Positions 8,734 through 18,095 of a DNA stretch of 60,198 nucleotides are shown here, piece by piece. The stretch comes from Flavobacteriaceae bacterium (GTDB lineage: Bacteria; Bacteroidota; Bacteroidia; Flavobacteriales; Flavobacteriaceae): positions 1 to 60,198 of the forward strand of contig JAPORT010000132.1 in the NCBI GenBank assembly GCA_026710085.1, read 5' to 3'. A model generated the notes under the pieces. It was not told the origin of the DNA and searched no databases. It saw only the letters and a list, made by a program, of their open reading frames with translations. Each line of letters opens with the position of its first letter. Position 1 is the stretch's first letter. The position numbers were made by a program, and so were the translations under genes.

Positions 8734-10388
8734 ATCGATTAACACATGTCCTTTGGATTTTGTCCTTGTGTACTTTGTTTCTTTTGGTTGCATTTAGTCT
8801 CATAGATTATCGATTTGATCTAACCACTGACAAGCGTTATAGTCTTTCCAAATCAACCATTGAATTAATTGAAAAGGTAGAGCATCCCCTGACTATTGAT
8901 GTTCTTCTATCTGGAAAACTACCCTCTTCTTTCTTAAGACTTCGATCAGAACTGAATCAGTTGCTTGAATTAATACAAGAAAAAAACAACCTTATTTCAA
9001 TCAATGTTATTGAACCAAAATGGCTGGAAAACAGTCAAAATGCAAACTTGATTTTTCAAAATTTAGGCATTCAACCTTATTTTGTTTTCGAACAAAAAAG
9101 AAACATCACCAATCAGATCACGGTCTATCCTTGGTTGGTTATTCATCATGAAACTTCTTCAATTCCCATCTATTTATTGGCAGATGGAAAATCATTAACC
9201 CAACAAGATCTTGTCATCCAATCGATTGAATTATTAGAACAAACCTTAGTGGAGGGAATTTACCAGGCTTCCACTAAAAACAAAAAGAATATTGCTGTTT
9301 TAAAGTCTCATGATACAAGCAATGATTTGTATTTGACCGATTGGTTGTTGTCTTTAAAAAACTACTATAATATCGCTTCTTTTGATTTTAAAGCTGAAGA
9401 CGTTACCCTGGAGAAAACCTTTGAAAATCTCAAGCGATTTGAACTTTTAATCATTTCAAATCCAAAACAAGAATTTACCGTTGAGGAAAAATTCATTTTA
9501 GATCAGTTTACTTGTCAAGGGGGGCGAATCATTTGGTTAATTAATCCATTGGATACCAATCTCCAAAATCTTTACCAGAACGAAAATGGGTACATTCCAA
9601 AAATCAAACAATTAGCTTTAGATGATTTATTTTTTAAGTCTCAATTTCGCATACAAAGTCAATTTGTTGGTGATATGTATGCGGCACCCATTATTCTGGC
9701 TTCTGACATGAATGAATCTAGTCAATATACCCCATTTATCTATCCCTATTTTCCGATTATAACCCCTAATAAAAATCATCCTATTTCAATTCGAATCAAT
9801 GATGTTTGGCAACGATTCAGTAGTCCCATCGATACATTGAAAGGAAAGCTAAAAAAAACAGTTTTGTTGGCCTCCTCAGCATATTCAAAACTTTCAGGAT
9901 ATCCGATCATACTTGATTTGAAAACGGCCAGTCAAACTCCTGAACTAGAATCTTTCAATCAAAAAAACATCATGACTGGAATTCTATTGGAAGGATCATT
10001 TGAATCTTTATATACAAATCGGATCCGACCTTTTGATATTGAAGTATTTCAAAATAATGGAAATTCCTCATGGCTCGTTATTTCCGACGGTCATTTTGGA
10101 GAAAACCAAATAGAAAAAAACCAACCTTTAGCCCTAGGCTATGACAAGTGGACTAATAATCTTTATAGTAATAAATCATTTTTGATCAATAGCGTTCATT
10201 ATCTGGTTGGGCTCCATGAAATTTTATCTTTAGGTCAAAAAAAAATCAACCTTTTTCAGTTGGATTTAGCCAAAATAGAAAAGAATGAACGTTTGATTAA
10301 AGTTTTGATGGTTTTCGTTCCTTTGATTATTGTTGGGGTCTTTTGGGGATTATTTCAACTCTTAACAAAGCATCCAAAAAAGTTATGA
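8730..10388 (+). CDS. gldG: Gliding motility-associated protein GldG (ABC transporter auxiliary)
   Basis: The 552-aa protein has an N-terminal membrane anchor (about residues 5-25), the motif YRFDLTTDKRYSLS typical of GldG, a long periplasmic ABC_transp_aux-type domain, and a C-terminal transmembrane helix (about 523-543). It is the partner of GldF. The start codon is GTG 8730, overlapping the gldF stop (GTGA), so translation is probably coupled. dnaN follows 43 nt later but has its own promoter element. The protein is complete, suggesting the transporter is still in use although the neighbourhood holds decayed elements. Confidence 0.9.
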   Translation: MNRLTHVLWILSLCTLFLLVAFSLIDYRFDLTTDKRYSLSKSTIELIEKVEHPLTIDVLLSGKLPSSFLRLRSELNQLLELIQEKNNLISINVIEPKWLENSQNANLIFQNLGIQPYFVFEQKRNITNQITVYPWLVIHHETSSIPIYLLADGKSLTQQDLVIQSIELLEQTLVEGIYQASTKNKKNIAVLKSHDTSNDLYLTDWLLSLKNYYNIASFDFKAEDVTLEKTFENLKRFELLIISNPKQEFTVEEKFILDQFTCQGGRIIWLINPLDTNLQNLYQNENGYIPKIKQLALDDLFFKSQFRIQSQFVGDMYAAPIILASDMNESSQYTPFIYPYFPIITPNKNHPISIRINDVWQRFSSPIDTLKGKLKKTVLLASSAYSKLSGYPIILDLKTASQTPELESFNQKNIMTGILLEGSFESLYTNRIRPFDIEVFQNNGNSSWLVISDGHFGENQIEKNQPLALGYDKWTNNLYSNKSFLINSVHYLVGLHEILSLGQKKINLFQLDLAKIEKNERLIKVLMVFVPLIIVGVFWGLFQLLTKHPKKL

Positions 10389-10408
10389 TTCATTATCTCA
10401 TTTCGATT

Positions 10409-10416
10409 TATATTTG
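10409..10416 (+). promoter_or_regulatory. Promoter -7 element TATATTTG for dnaN
   Basis: A perfect TAnnTTTG lies 15 nt before the dnaN ATG (10432), giving a predicted leader of only a few nucleotides. It falls in the 43-nt gap after gldG and would uncouple dnaN from the gld operon. Confidence 0.5.
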
Positions 10417-10431
10417 CGTCATTAGCATTGC

Positions 10432-11553
10432 ATGGAATTTTTAGTCAATAGCCAAACCTTAGTCGATGAGTTGACCAATTTGATTGGTGTGGTTCACACT
10501 ACCAACAGTTTACCTATTTTAAATAACGTACTGTTCGAATTAGATAATAATCGACTCCAATTAACCACATCCGATCTTGAAACAACTTTATCGTCCGTCA
10601 TTCAAGTAGAATCGAAAGAAAAAGCTGTTTTTTGCTTACCAGCTAGAATGTTATATGACGCTCTTAAAACTTTTCATCCACAACCCCTCACCTTTTCAAA
10701 AAATGACAAACAAATCACTTTTGTTTCAAAAAAAGGAAGATTTCAATTAGTTAGTGCTCCTGGTTATGATTATCCCAAGCCACTTGAAATCCCAAAGCCC
10801 GAATCGATCAAAATACCAGTTGATCTGTTAAACAAGGGATTACACAATACTCTTTTTGCAGTGGGGCCACCTGAACTCAGAAAAGTTTTAACTGGGGTTT
10901 TTTTTCATTTTGATCGTGATCGCACTAATCTAGTTTCAACCGATGGACATAAGTTGGTATGCTTTGGTCTCAATTCAGTCACTCACCAAGAATCTGTCGA
11001 ATTTATTGTTCCTAAAAGAACGCTGAGTCTACTAAAAAACATCTTAATGGTTAGTGAAGGGGAAGTAAACATTGAGTATAATAAAACCAACGTTCGGTTT
11101 TCTGTTGATTCTTCAGTCGTGACTTGTAAGTTAATCGATGGTAAATTTCCTAATTATAAAAACGTATTTCCACCTGAAAGTGATTTACCCAATGTTTTAA
11201 CTATTGATCGACTTTTATTTAAAAGTTTAATCGATCGGAGTGTCCACTTTGCCTCAAGAACAGGATCTGAAGTTAGTTTAAAACTTGAAGGATCGAGTAT
11301 GGTTATCAATGCAAAAAATACAGATTACAATCATTCGTCAGTTGAATCAATCAATTGTGATTACAATGGAGATGATTTGGATATAACCTTTAATGCTCGT
11401 TTTTTATCTGAAATGTTAAAAACATTAGATACCCAATTTGTCCAATTAAAAATGGGGTTACCAACATCTATCAGTATCTTGATTCCATTTATCGAGGAGG
11501 ATAAGCAACAACAAGATCACCAAATAGAAATGTTGATCATGCCAACGAGATAA
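10432..11553 (+). CDS. dnaN: DNA polymerase III beta subunit (sliding clamp)
   Basis: This 373-aa protein has the normal length for the clamp, with three clamp domains. The first begins MEFLVNSQTLVDELTNLIGV with TTNSLPILNNVLFEL. The hallmark LVSTDGHKLVCFG lies at about residues 165-180 and GKFPNYKNVFP in the middle domain. The C-terminal IEMLIMPTR is a variant of the usual VxPMR/VMPMR end. The clamp encircles DNA and tethers polymerase III. It sits next to gldG rather than dnaA, so this is not an origin-type dnaA-dnaN cluster. Downstream begins 2.8 kb of decayed mobile DNA. Confidence 0.96.
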   Translation: MEFLVNSQTLVDELTNLIGVVHTTNSLPILNNVLFELDNNRLQLTTSDLETTLSSVIQVESKEKAVFCLPARMLYDALKTFHPQPLTFSKNDKQITFVSKKGRFQLVSAPGYDYPKPLEIPKPESIKIPVDLLNKGLHNTLFAVGPPELRKVLTGVFFHFDRDRTNLVSTDGHKLVCFGLNSVTHQESVEFIVPKRTLSLLKNILMVSEGEVNIEYNKTNVRFSVDSSVVTCKLIDGKFPNYKNVFPPESDLPNVLTIDRLLFKSLIDRSVHFASRTGSEVSLKLEGSSMVINAKNTDYNHSSVESINCDYNGDDLDITFNARFLSEMLKTLDTQFVQLKMGLPTSISILIPFIEEDKQQQDHQIEMLIMPTR

Positions 11554-11875
11554 AGATTCCAATCTTCCATCTAAGTTCCTTTGAACTACTTTTGAGTTCA
11601 AGTCACCGTTTGTAACAAGACTCTTGAACCTTACCAATTTCAACTTGCTAATGCGACATGAAATTATTTCGGAGTTATGTTTTTAGGGGAATTGTTTCCT
11701 CCCATTCTTCTTTTCGTTTCAAACAAGTCAGTATCAGAAATAGTTATATATCATCCTTATTATCAAACATTTGAATGTCTCGAGGTGACCAATCATGATT
11801 TGTTTAAAATCCATGGTTTTATTTCTTTTGACATGAGAAAAAAGAAAAAACTTCCGAAAGTTACCCTCAAGGAAT
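11554..11875 (+). other. Gene-free stretch after dnaN
   Basis: I see no supportable gene here. A 73-codon open frame (11677-11898) has no recognisable motif and ends inside the IS21-like repeat below, so I treat it as chance. Confidence 0.4.
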
Positions 11876-11921
11876 GTGGCTCAATAAGAGTGAAATAGGT
11901 GGCTCAATTACATTGAAATAC
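11876..11921 (+). repeat. Two tandem 23-bp units of IS21-terminal type
   Basis: Two adjacent 23-bp units (11876-11898 and 11899-11921) both begin GTGGCTCAAT and continue TGAAATA after five variable bases. Repeated TGGCTCAATT...GAAATA units with this spacing are, from memory, typical of the transposase-binding ends of IS21-family elements in Bacteroidota. No istA/istB coding sequence is readable nearby, so this is an isolated end remnant. Confidence 0.45.
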
Positions 11922-12039
11922 ACATTTCAGAATGACCCTATAAAATACTAATTGCTTTATGAGATAGACAATCAGATTGGCTATATCCTGATACGTGTGG
12001 ATAAAGAACGAAACCCCCACTACGGGACTGCATCGCATT

Positions 12040-12715
12040 CCTAATATTTTTAAAACTTGGAAACTTCTCGCTATGTTGATGACTTCTTGTATTTTTCAAT
12101 TGATTCGTTTGGCTCTCACACTCGATGGTTCCAAAAACAACGCACTCATCACACCTCTGAGAGGTTTCTGAAGAGGATAGAGCCCCTTAGCGACTTTTTG
12201 GATGTCTTCTTCGACAACACTCTGTATGAGGAAATCGTCTGTGAACGGTATGTTATTGACAGACCACCTATCCACATCGTCATGGACTATACTTGAGATC
12301 GATGCTCTTTAGGGAATCACTTGCTCAATGAAGTTATATGCGGTTGGTTCCGTAGTCTTTCCTTGAGCTCTTGCCCGATACCCCTTCGGGCATTACTGAG
12401 AATGCTAGCCTGCGGTTGTCCTTTGGTGAAATACTTTTCATCAATACGCCAATGATTGGGAGTTGGTTGGGTTCGTCACAGCATTCCGCGATCGACGCTT
12501 CGTTGGCCAATACGCCAAATCATGTTGGAGCCACAATAAAAAAATGGCTATTTGTTTTTACTCCCTTGAAGATGCTCGATGACCCAAATTTCAAATTGGA
12601 ATGTCTACCGAGGGAAAGTCTTGGCCTAAGGCACACTTCTAGCGATGTGATCCCTGAAACGATTGGCACAAGGGAATTCACACAATGGACCAACGTTTGG
12701 TGTTCTCAGTGACGT
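12040..12715 (-). pseudogene. Decayed ISL3-family transposase
   Basis: Reading the minus strand across several frames gives, in the correct order, ISL3 transposase landmarks: a region like SVP-stop-AKTFPR (near 12630), SNMIWRIGQRSVDRGM (helix before the core), IDEKYFTKGQPQASILSNAR (near 12440; compare the family's LGIDEKSFKKGHxYxTILSN), LSK...PKEHRSQV, and finally SSVRAKRIN-stop-KIQEV (near 12100). The last block matches the intact C-terminal fragment at 1302-1517. There are several in-frame stops and frameshifts. Plus-strand open frames at 12057 and 12371 are shadows of this relic. It is clearly G+C-richer than the flanking genes. Confidence 0.65.
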
Positions 12716-13052
12716 CATTAACGGGACTTGCGATCATCATAAAGCCCACCCCTTTAACCGTTTTGGGAGAAGTAAAATCTGTGCCTGAATAAGAAACATC
12801 AATGGGGATAATCCCTTTTTTCTAATCAAATTGGGTGCATCAATCATCCCATCAGAACCTAAGCCAACCGATGGATGTGTCGATTCTAAAAATCCTTGAT
12901 TCATTTGCATGAATAGTTAAAACAATAAACTATTCATACGAAATCACCGTCCAAAAAAGTGTCAAGATGAGTGTCCCTCAATAACAAAATCCACACATAT
13001 CGTGGTAGAACAACCTTATTCAAAGGGCATTTTTTACCTTTGGCTTCATTTT
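12716..13052. other. Residual mobile-element DNA without an identifiable gene
   Basis: The minus strand between 12900 and 12720 reads in fragments (for example DVSYSGTDFTSPKTVKG and VGFMMIASPVND). These may belong to the N-terminal side of the ISL3 relic or to another element; I could not assign them. 12900-13052 shows nothing recognisable. Confidence 0.3.
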
Positions 13053-14157
13053 ATGAATTCAAAACATCATCCATTCACAATTGAGCGAAGTTCAGCCAAA
13101 TATTTTCATGGACGAGAAGAAGAACTTAATTTATTTGAAGGCTTATTACATGAAACAGTCTATAAAAGAATAGGATGTAGTTTATTGATTCAAGGTCCAC
13201 CCGGTGTTGGTAAATCAGTATTGTTGGATCAATGCAAACAAAGGGCTAAAAAAAAACAACTGGCATATTGTCAACCTCACAAATGAGTCTTTTTATAATG
13301 AACGAGAATTTTTTCGTCAGATTACAGAGAAAAAAGATATTCAAAATATTGAAAAAAGCGTCGGCTTGGATCTAAAAGTGCTTAAAATGAATATTGCATC
13401 TAAGTTAGAAGGCGAGACAAATTATATCCATTAAGAAATTATTTGTGCAAAACCAACCCTACTTGTTTTGGATGAAGCTCAAACATTAGGTATTGAAGGA
13501 GGACTTTCAACACAACATAAATCAAAAGTGATTAGTTTTTTAAATCGGTATCATAATCTTGAATCAGACCAAGGATTTATTTTATTATTCGGAGGATTGG
13601 GCATGACCAAAGAGGTTCTTCGAAATTTTGGTGTTTCTCGGTTCAACTCGGGTTGCGTTCGGAGTTTGGAACGAATTAATGCAAAGGCAGAGAAACCGAT
13701 TATTCAAGATTGGATTATCAAAGAATTTAAAGCACGAGGTGATGCATCTCATTGGATTGCCCAGATTACAAAACGAACTTATGGTTGGCCGCGGCATATT
13801 ATTTCCTATTGTAATGTAATTTGTCAAGAATTACAAAATGTTAATCAATTAACTGATGAACGATTAAATCATGTTTTAAATCAAGGAGACTCTTTAAAAT
13901 ACCGATATTATAAACAACGATGCGATGGGATAAGTCATCGCCATCGACATATTATTGGAAAAACTATTGAACGATTGCCACAATAATTTGATGAAGAAGA
14001 TATTATCAATTGTTTTAATCGTCATACTCATTCTGAAATGTCTGAAAAATTATTCGAAACTTGTTTTTCAAGAGGGCTTTTTCATATGGATGAAGATGGC
14101 TTTTATTCGGTGTCTATCCCATCTCTTAGAACTTGGATAATTCAAACATATCCATAG
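13053..14157 (+). pseudogene. Broken AAA+ ATPase of ORC/STAND-like type, copy 1
   Basis: If repaired, this would be a ~365-aa ATPase. MNSKHHPFTIERSSAKYFHG with GREEELNLFEGLL (13053 on) is the N-terminal sensor-like start; the P-loop is GPPGVGKSVLLDQ (near 13195), Walker B LLVLDEAQ (near 13460) and sensor LLFGGLGMTKEVLRNFGVSRF. A helical region with TYGWPRHIISY follows, and the C-terminal winged-helix-like end is DIINCFNRH...SEKLFETCFSRGLFHMDEDG. Damage: one frameshift near 13265-13280, an in-frame TAA at 13432-13434 and another at 13984-13986. The family is one I recall among accessory ATPases of bacterial mobile DNA; its role is unknown to me. A second decayed member lies at 59.2-60.1 kb. 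Confidence 0.75.
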
Positions 14158-14257
14158 CATTTAGTAACTAGTCAAAGGGTTTGAAATGATTCATAACGCT
14201 TACCATAGACAAAAACAAAATGATAAAAACAAATTGTCAAATAAAAAAGAAAGGATT

Positions 14258-14318
14258 TTTGACACAATCCTCTATTTTAGCGAAAAGTCAAAATTTTAAT
14301 GCAAAGGGCTCTCAAAAT
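14258..14318 (+). repeat. ~60-bp sequence shared with the right edge of the window
   Basis: This non-coding segment, with CAATCCTCTATTTTAGCG and then AAATTTTAATGCAAAGG, recurs inverted at 60135-60197 (CCTCTATCTTAGCGGAAAG and AAATTTTAGTGCAAAGG there) with only about ten differences. Both copies lie beside relics of the same ATPase family: here 100 nt downstream of the relic, there just upstream. It may be an element end or a conserved leader. purK begins 61 nt downstream. Confidence 0.6.
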
Positions 14319-14378
14319 TAATTCGTTGTTCGGATACGATTGTGAGTTAAATTTTAAATACTATCAATTGAGTAATCA

Positions 14379-15527
14379 ATGCTGGATAACTTTCCGAAAA
14401 TTGGTATTTTAGGAGGAGGGCAACTAGGCAAAATGCTTTTATCAGAAGCTCACCAATGGTCCTTGCCAGTAACAGTGATGGATTCTGATGTCAATGCTGT
14501 TTGTAAGCAAGTATGTCATGATTTTGTCCATGGTGATTTATTGAATTACCATGATGTCATGAACTTTGGTTCCAAAGTTGATGTTGTTACCATAGAAATT
14601 GAAAAAGTGAATTTAGAGGCATTAAAAAAATTAGAACAAAATGGCAAAACAGTCATCCCACAACCCTCTGTTCTAGAAATCATTCAAAATAAAGTCAAGC
14701 AAAAACAGTTTTACAAAAAACACCAAATAGCAACTTCTCGTTTTCAGTCTTTTGATTCATTAGAAAGTTTAAAATCCGCAATCTTAAACAATGAAATGGA
14801 ACTTCCATTGATATGGAAAGCCGCTCGGTTTGGATATGATGGATATGGGGTCAAAAAAATTGATTCTCTTGCTGGACTAGATTCATTGGATGATAACGAA
14901 TGTTTAACCGAAGAACTTGTCGATTTATCGAAAGAACTATCGGTAATTGTTTGTCGAACACCCTCAGGAGATACTTCATGTTTTCCAGTTGTTGAGATGG
15001 AATTTAACTCCTTATCAAATCAAGTAGAATATATTTTATGCCCTGCTCGAGTTTCAAAAACAATTGAAAATCAAGCAATTCAGCTTGCATTAAAAGTTTC
15101 TGAATCATTCCAACATTATGGATTACTAGCTATTGAGCTTTTTCTCGATAAAAATCAAAATCTAATGGTTAATGAAGTAGCTCCTCGTCCTCACAATAGC
15201 GGACACTGGTCAATTGAAGGAGCATACAGTTCCCAATACCAACAACATTTGAGCGCCTTATTGGATCTGCCGCTAAAGAATACCTCGATAAAATCACCTT
15301 CGGTGATGGTGAACTTAGTGGGAAAAGAAGGTTATTCAGGGCCTGTTGTTTATGAGAATCTTGAACGAGTTCATACTATTTCCAATGCCTATCTTCACCT
15401 GTATGGAAAAGAAATGACGAGACCCAACAGAAAAATGGGACACATCACCATCCTTAATCAGGAATTGAATGCAGCATACCATCAAGCTCAAAAACTGAAA
15501 CAACAAATACAAATCATTTCAAACTAA
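14379..15527 (+). CDS. purK: 5-(carboxyamino)imidazole ribonucleotide synthase
   Basis: PurK is an ATP-grasp ligase that converts AIR, bicarbonate and ATP to N5-CAIR in purine synthesis. The 382-aa protein begins with PKIGILGGGQLGKML (dinucleotide-like fold typical of PurK). It shows IWKAARFGYDGYGV (ATP-grasp), LLAIELFLDKNQNLMVNEVA with PRPHNSGHWSIEGA (the metal-binding and substrate loop), and a C-terminal HLYGKEMTRPNRKMGHITI. purE follows after a single nucleotide, so the two consecutive pathway enzymes are cotranscribed. Confidence 0.95.
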   Translation: MLDNFPKIGILGGGQLGKMLLSEAHQWSLPVTVMDSDVNAVCKQVCHDFVHGDLLNYHDVMNFGSKVDVVTIEIEKVNLEALKKLEQNGKTVIPQPSVLEIIQNKVKQKQFYKKHQIATSRFQSFDSLESLKSAILNNEMELPLIWKAARFGYDGYGVKKIDSLAGLDSLDDNECLTEELVDLSKELSVIVCRTPSGDTSCFPVVEMEFNSLSNQVEYILCPARVSKTIENQAIQLALKVSESFQHYGLLAIELFLDKNQNLMVNEVAPRPHNSGHWSIEGAYSSQYQQHLSALLDLPLKNTSIKSPSVMVNLVGKEGYSGPVVYENLERVHTISNAYLHLYGKEMTRPNRKMGHITILNQELNAAYHQAQKLKQQIQIISN

Positions 15528-15528
15528 T

Positions 15529-16011
15529 ATGTCCAAAATAGGAATTATCATGGGGAGTCAATCAGATCTTCCCATCATGCAGAAAGCAATGGATATCATC
15601 CAAAAATTTGATATTTCTTATCAAGTCAATATCGTGTCAGCACACCGAACCCCTCATCGGATGGTTCAGTATGCTGAAATGGCCGTTGCTAGTGGATTTC
15701 AAGTCATTATTGCTGGCGCTGGAGGTGCGGCACACTTGCCAGGCATGATTGCTTCACTGACGACTCTACCCGTGATTGGAATACCTATCAAATCAAGAAA
15801 TTCAATCGATGGATGGGATTCTGTTTTATCTATTTTACAAATGCCAGCAGGGGTTCCTGTCGCAACCGTTGCTTTAGATGGAGGTGAAAATGCAGGGTTA
15901 CTTGCCATACAAATCATCGGTAGTCATGATATTGAAATCGGAAAGAAGCTATGTGACTATAGAGAAGAATTGAAAAATAAAATCATCCAATCAGATAAAA
16001 ATCTGAGTTGA
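15529..16011 (+). CDS. purE: 5-(carboxyamino)imidazole ribonucleotide mutase
   Basis: This 160-aa class I PurE rearranges N5-CAIR to CAIR, using the product of the adjacent PurK. Motifs are GIIMGSQSDLPIM (substrate phosphate loop), VSAHRTPHRM (catalytic His), IAGAGGAAHLPGM and MPAGVPVATVA. Its length is normal. The TGA stop (16009-16011) shares its final A with the ATG of the downstream peptidase gene. Confidence 0.95.
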   Translation: MSKIGIIMGSQSDLPIMQKAMDIIQKFDISYQVNIVSAHRTPHRMVQYAEMAVASGFQVIIAGAGGAAHLPGMIASLTTLPVIGIPIKSRNSIDGWDSVLSILQMPAGVPVATVALDGGENAGLLAIQIIGSHDIEIGKKLCDYREELKNKIIQSDKNLS

Positions 16012-18035
16012 TGGATAATCCCTTTTTCCAAGAATTTTCCACTCAAAGAAAATCAATCCCTTTTTCCGAACTACAAGCCCACCATTTTTTACCTGCCATT
16101 GAATTCTATATCCAAAAAGCAGAAGAAACAATAAAGACGATCACAAACTCCAAAAAGCCTCCAACCTTTGAAAATACGATACTCCCTTTTGAAAACCTGG
16201 AGCCTCGCTTGAATGATGTTGTGCTGACTCTAATGAATTTAAATCAGGCCCATACAACAAAGGAATTACAACAGGTGGTCATGGAAGCGTCTCCCCTACT
16301 AACCCATTTTAAAAATAATTTGCTTTTTAATGCAAAACTTTACCAACGTGTTCATCACGTATTTAAAAACAATGAAGCTTCCACTTTAAATTCAGTTCAA
16401 CAGCGATTGATTGAAAAACAGTACAAGGCCTTCATTAGAAATGGTATTCATTTAAGTACTAAAAAACAAAAACAATTGAGAGAAATCGATTCTCAGCTAG
16501 CTCAATTAAGTATTCAATTTGGCAAAAATGTATTGGCAGATACACAAGCGTTTCAACTACACATCACAGATCATGCGTTACTTGACGGGCTTCCTAAACA
16601 AATACTTGAAATAGCCGCTCTAAATGCTAAAAACCAGAAAAAAGAAGGATGGATTTTGACTCTAGACCAACCCATTTACATAGCAGTTCAAAAGTTTTGT
16701 CATCGTCGAGACATTAGAAAACAATTAGCAATCGGTTTTCGGCAAATTGGTTTTCAGAAAAATGAAAACAATAATATTTCAATCGTCATCCAATTAATCA
16801 AATTAAGAAAACAAAAAGCTTCCCTTTTGGGTTATGCCTCCTTTGCCGAATACGTGTTGGAAGAACGAATGGCTCATTCATTAGAAAAAGTTTCAAATTT
16901 TTTAGATGAATTATACAATAAAACCCATAAACATGGTCTCAATGAATGGCAACAACTCTGCAACTATGCGAACGAAAAGTTTGGTATTGAAAACATTCAA
17001 AAATGGGATGTCGCTTATCTTTCAGAAGCCTTAAAAAAACAATGGTTCGGAATTGATGATAATGTATTAAAAGCTTTCTTTCCTTTGGAAAAAGTCATTT
17101 CCGGCCTTTTTGAAATAACCCATAAACTCTATGATCTCAAGTTCTATCAATCAAAATCCTACCAAACATATCATTCAGAAGTTGAAGTTTATGAAGTTGT
17201 TGATTCCCAAGAACATTTTAAAGCTCTTTTATACTTAGATCTTTATCCAAGAGAAGGAAAGCGTGCAGGAGCATGGATGACTAACTATAAAGAACAAAGT
17301 CAATTACAACGACCTCATGTCTCGCTTGTTTGTAACTTTCCAAAACCAACATCAAGTAGTCCCTCTCTTTTGAGTTTTATGGATGTCCGAACCTTGTTTC
17401 ATGAATTTGGGCATGCTCTTCATAGCATGCTTTCAGAAGTATCCTACAGAAGTTTAGGGGGAACCAATGTCCTTTGGGATTTTGTTGAGTTGCCTTCTCA
17501 AATTATGGAAAATTGGTGTTATCAAGCTCCAACTTTGAAGCTTTTTGCGAGACATTACCAAACTAATGAAGTCATTCCTATGGAGTATGTCGAGAAAATC
17601 AAAAAAGCAAACAATTTTCAGTCTGGATTACAAACATTAAGACAACTAGGATTAGGAATGTTAGACTTATCATTTCACCATCAAAATGCTGACAACATAG
17701 TTGATATCAAACAACATGAAACGACGGTATTGAAAGCTACCGAGTTCACGCCTGATGTCTCATCGACTTGCTTATCGACATCATTTGCTCATATCTTTCA
17801 AGGAGGTTATGCTGCTGGTTATTATGGATATAAATGGGCAGAAGTTTTAGATGCCGATGCTTTTGAATGCTTTTTGGATCAAGGAATATTCAATAAATCT
17901 CTTGCTCAAAAATTTAAGAGTTCCATTTTATCACAAGGAGACTCAGAACATCCTATGGCATTATTTAAAAAATTTAGAGGTCGGGAACCCAAATTATCAG
18001 CTTTAATTCGTCGAATGGGTTTTGAAAATCATTGA
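16011..18035 (+). CDS. M3 family zinc metallopeptidase (oligopeptidase A / dipeptidyl carboxypeptidase type)
   Basis: The 674-aa protein has the M3 zinc site HEFGHALHSML (H464, E465, H468), with the third ligand expected in the following ENWCYQ region. The upstream helical domain (FENTILPFENLEPRLNDV) is typical of PrlC/Dcp-type peptidases. There is no signal peptide, so it should act in the cytoplasm on short peptides. I chose ATG 16011 over TTG 16008 because ATG is available and overlaps the purE stop by one base. It is the third gene of a purK-purE-peptidase operon. Its stop faces the convergent 18096 gene. Confidence 0.9.
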   Translation: MDNPFFQEFSTQRKSIPFSELQAHHFLPAIEFYIQKAEETIKTITNSKKPPTFENTILPFENLEPRLNDVVLTLMNLNQAHTTKELQQVVMEASPLLTHFKNNLLFNAKLYQRVHHVFKNNEASTLNSVQQRLIEKQYKAFIRNGIHLSTKKQKQLREIDSQLAQLSIQFGKNVLADTQAFQLHITDHALLDGLPKQILEIAALNAKNQKKEGWILTLDQPIYIAVQKFCHRRDIRKQLAIGFRQIGFQKNENNNISIVIQLIKLRKQKASLLGYASFAEYVLEERMAHSLEKVSNFLDELYNKTHKHGLNEWQQLCNYANEKFGIENIQKWDVAYLSEALKKQWFGIDDNVLKAFFPLEKVISGLFEITHKLYDLKFYQSKSYQTYHSEVEVYEVVDSQEHFKALLYLDLYPREGKRAGAWMTNYKEQSQLQRPHVSLVCNFPKPTSSSPSLLSFMDVRTLFHEFGHALHSMLSEVSYRSLGGTNVLWDFVELPSQIMENWCYQAPTLKLFARHYQTNEVIPMEYVEKIKKANNFQSGLQTLRQLGLGMLDLSFHHQNADNIVDIKQHETTVLKATEFTPDVSSTCLSTSFAHIFQGGYAAGYYGYKWAEVLDADAFECFLDQGIFNKSLAQKFKSSILSQGDSEHPMALFKKFRGREPKLSALIRRMGFENH

Positions 18036-18095
18036 GTGTTATTTGCTAAAATCCGTCTCATCCAAATGAAATGGTAAGAAGGCTTGACAAATAAC

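Noticed and set aside
11677-11898. 73-codon open frame as a gene
   Set aside because: No start signal, no family resemblance, and it ends within the IS21-type repeat.
12057-12296. Reverse transcriptase-like RYVDDF in a plus-strand frame
   Set aside because: The rest of the frame has no RT motifs, and the opposite strand reads as an ISL3 transposase, so the match is chance.
12373-12391. GCCCGA/TCGGGC hairpin as a terminator
   Set aside because: It lies inside the ISL3 relic's former coding sequence and lacks a T-run.
18038-18095. GTTATTTG/CAAATAAC inverted pair between convergent genes as a terminator
   Set aside because: Only 8 A/T-rich pairs around a loop of more than 40 nt; too weak to call.
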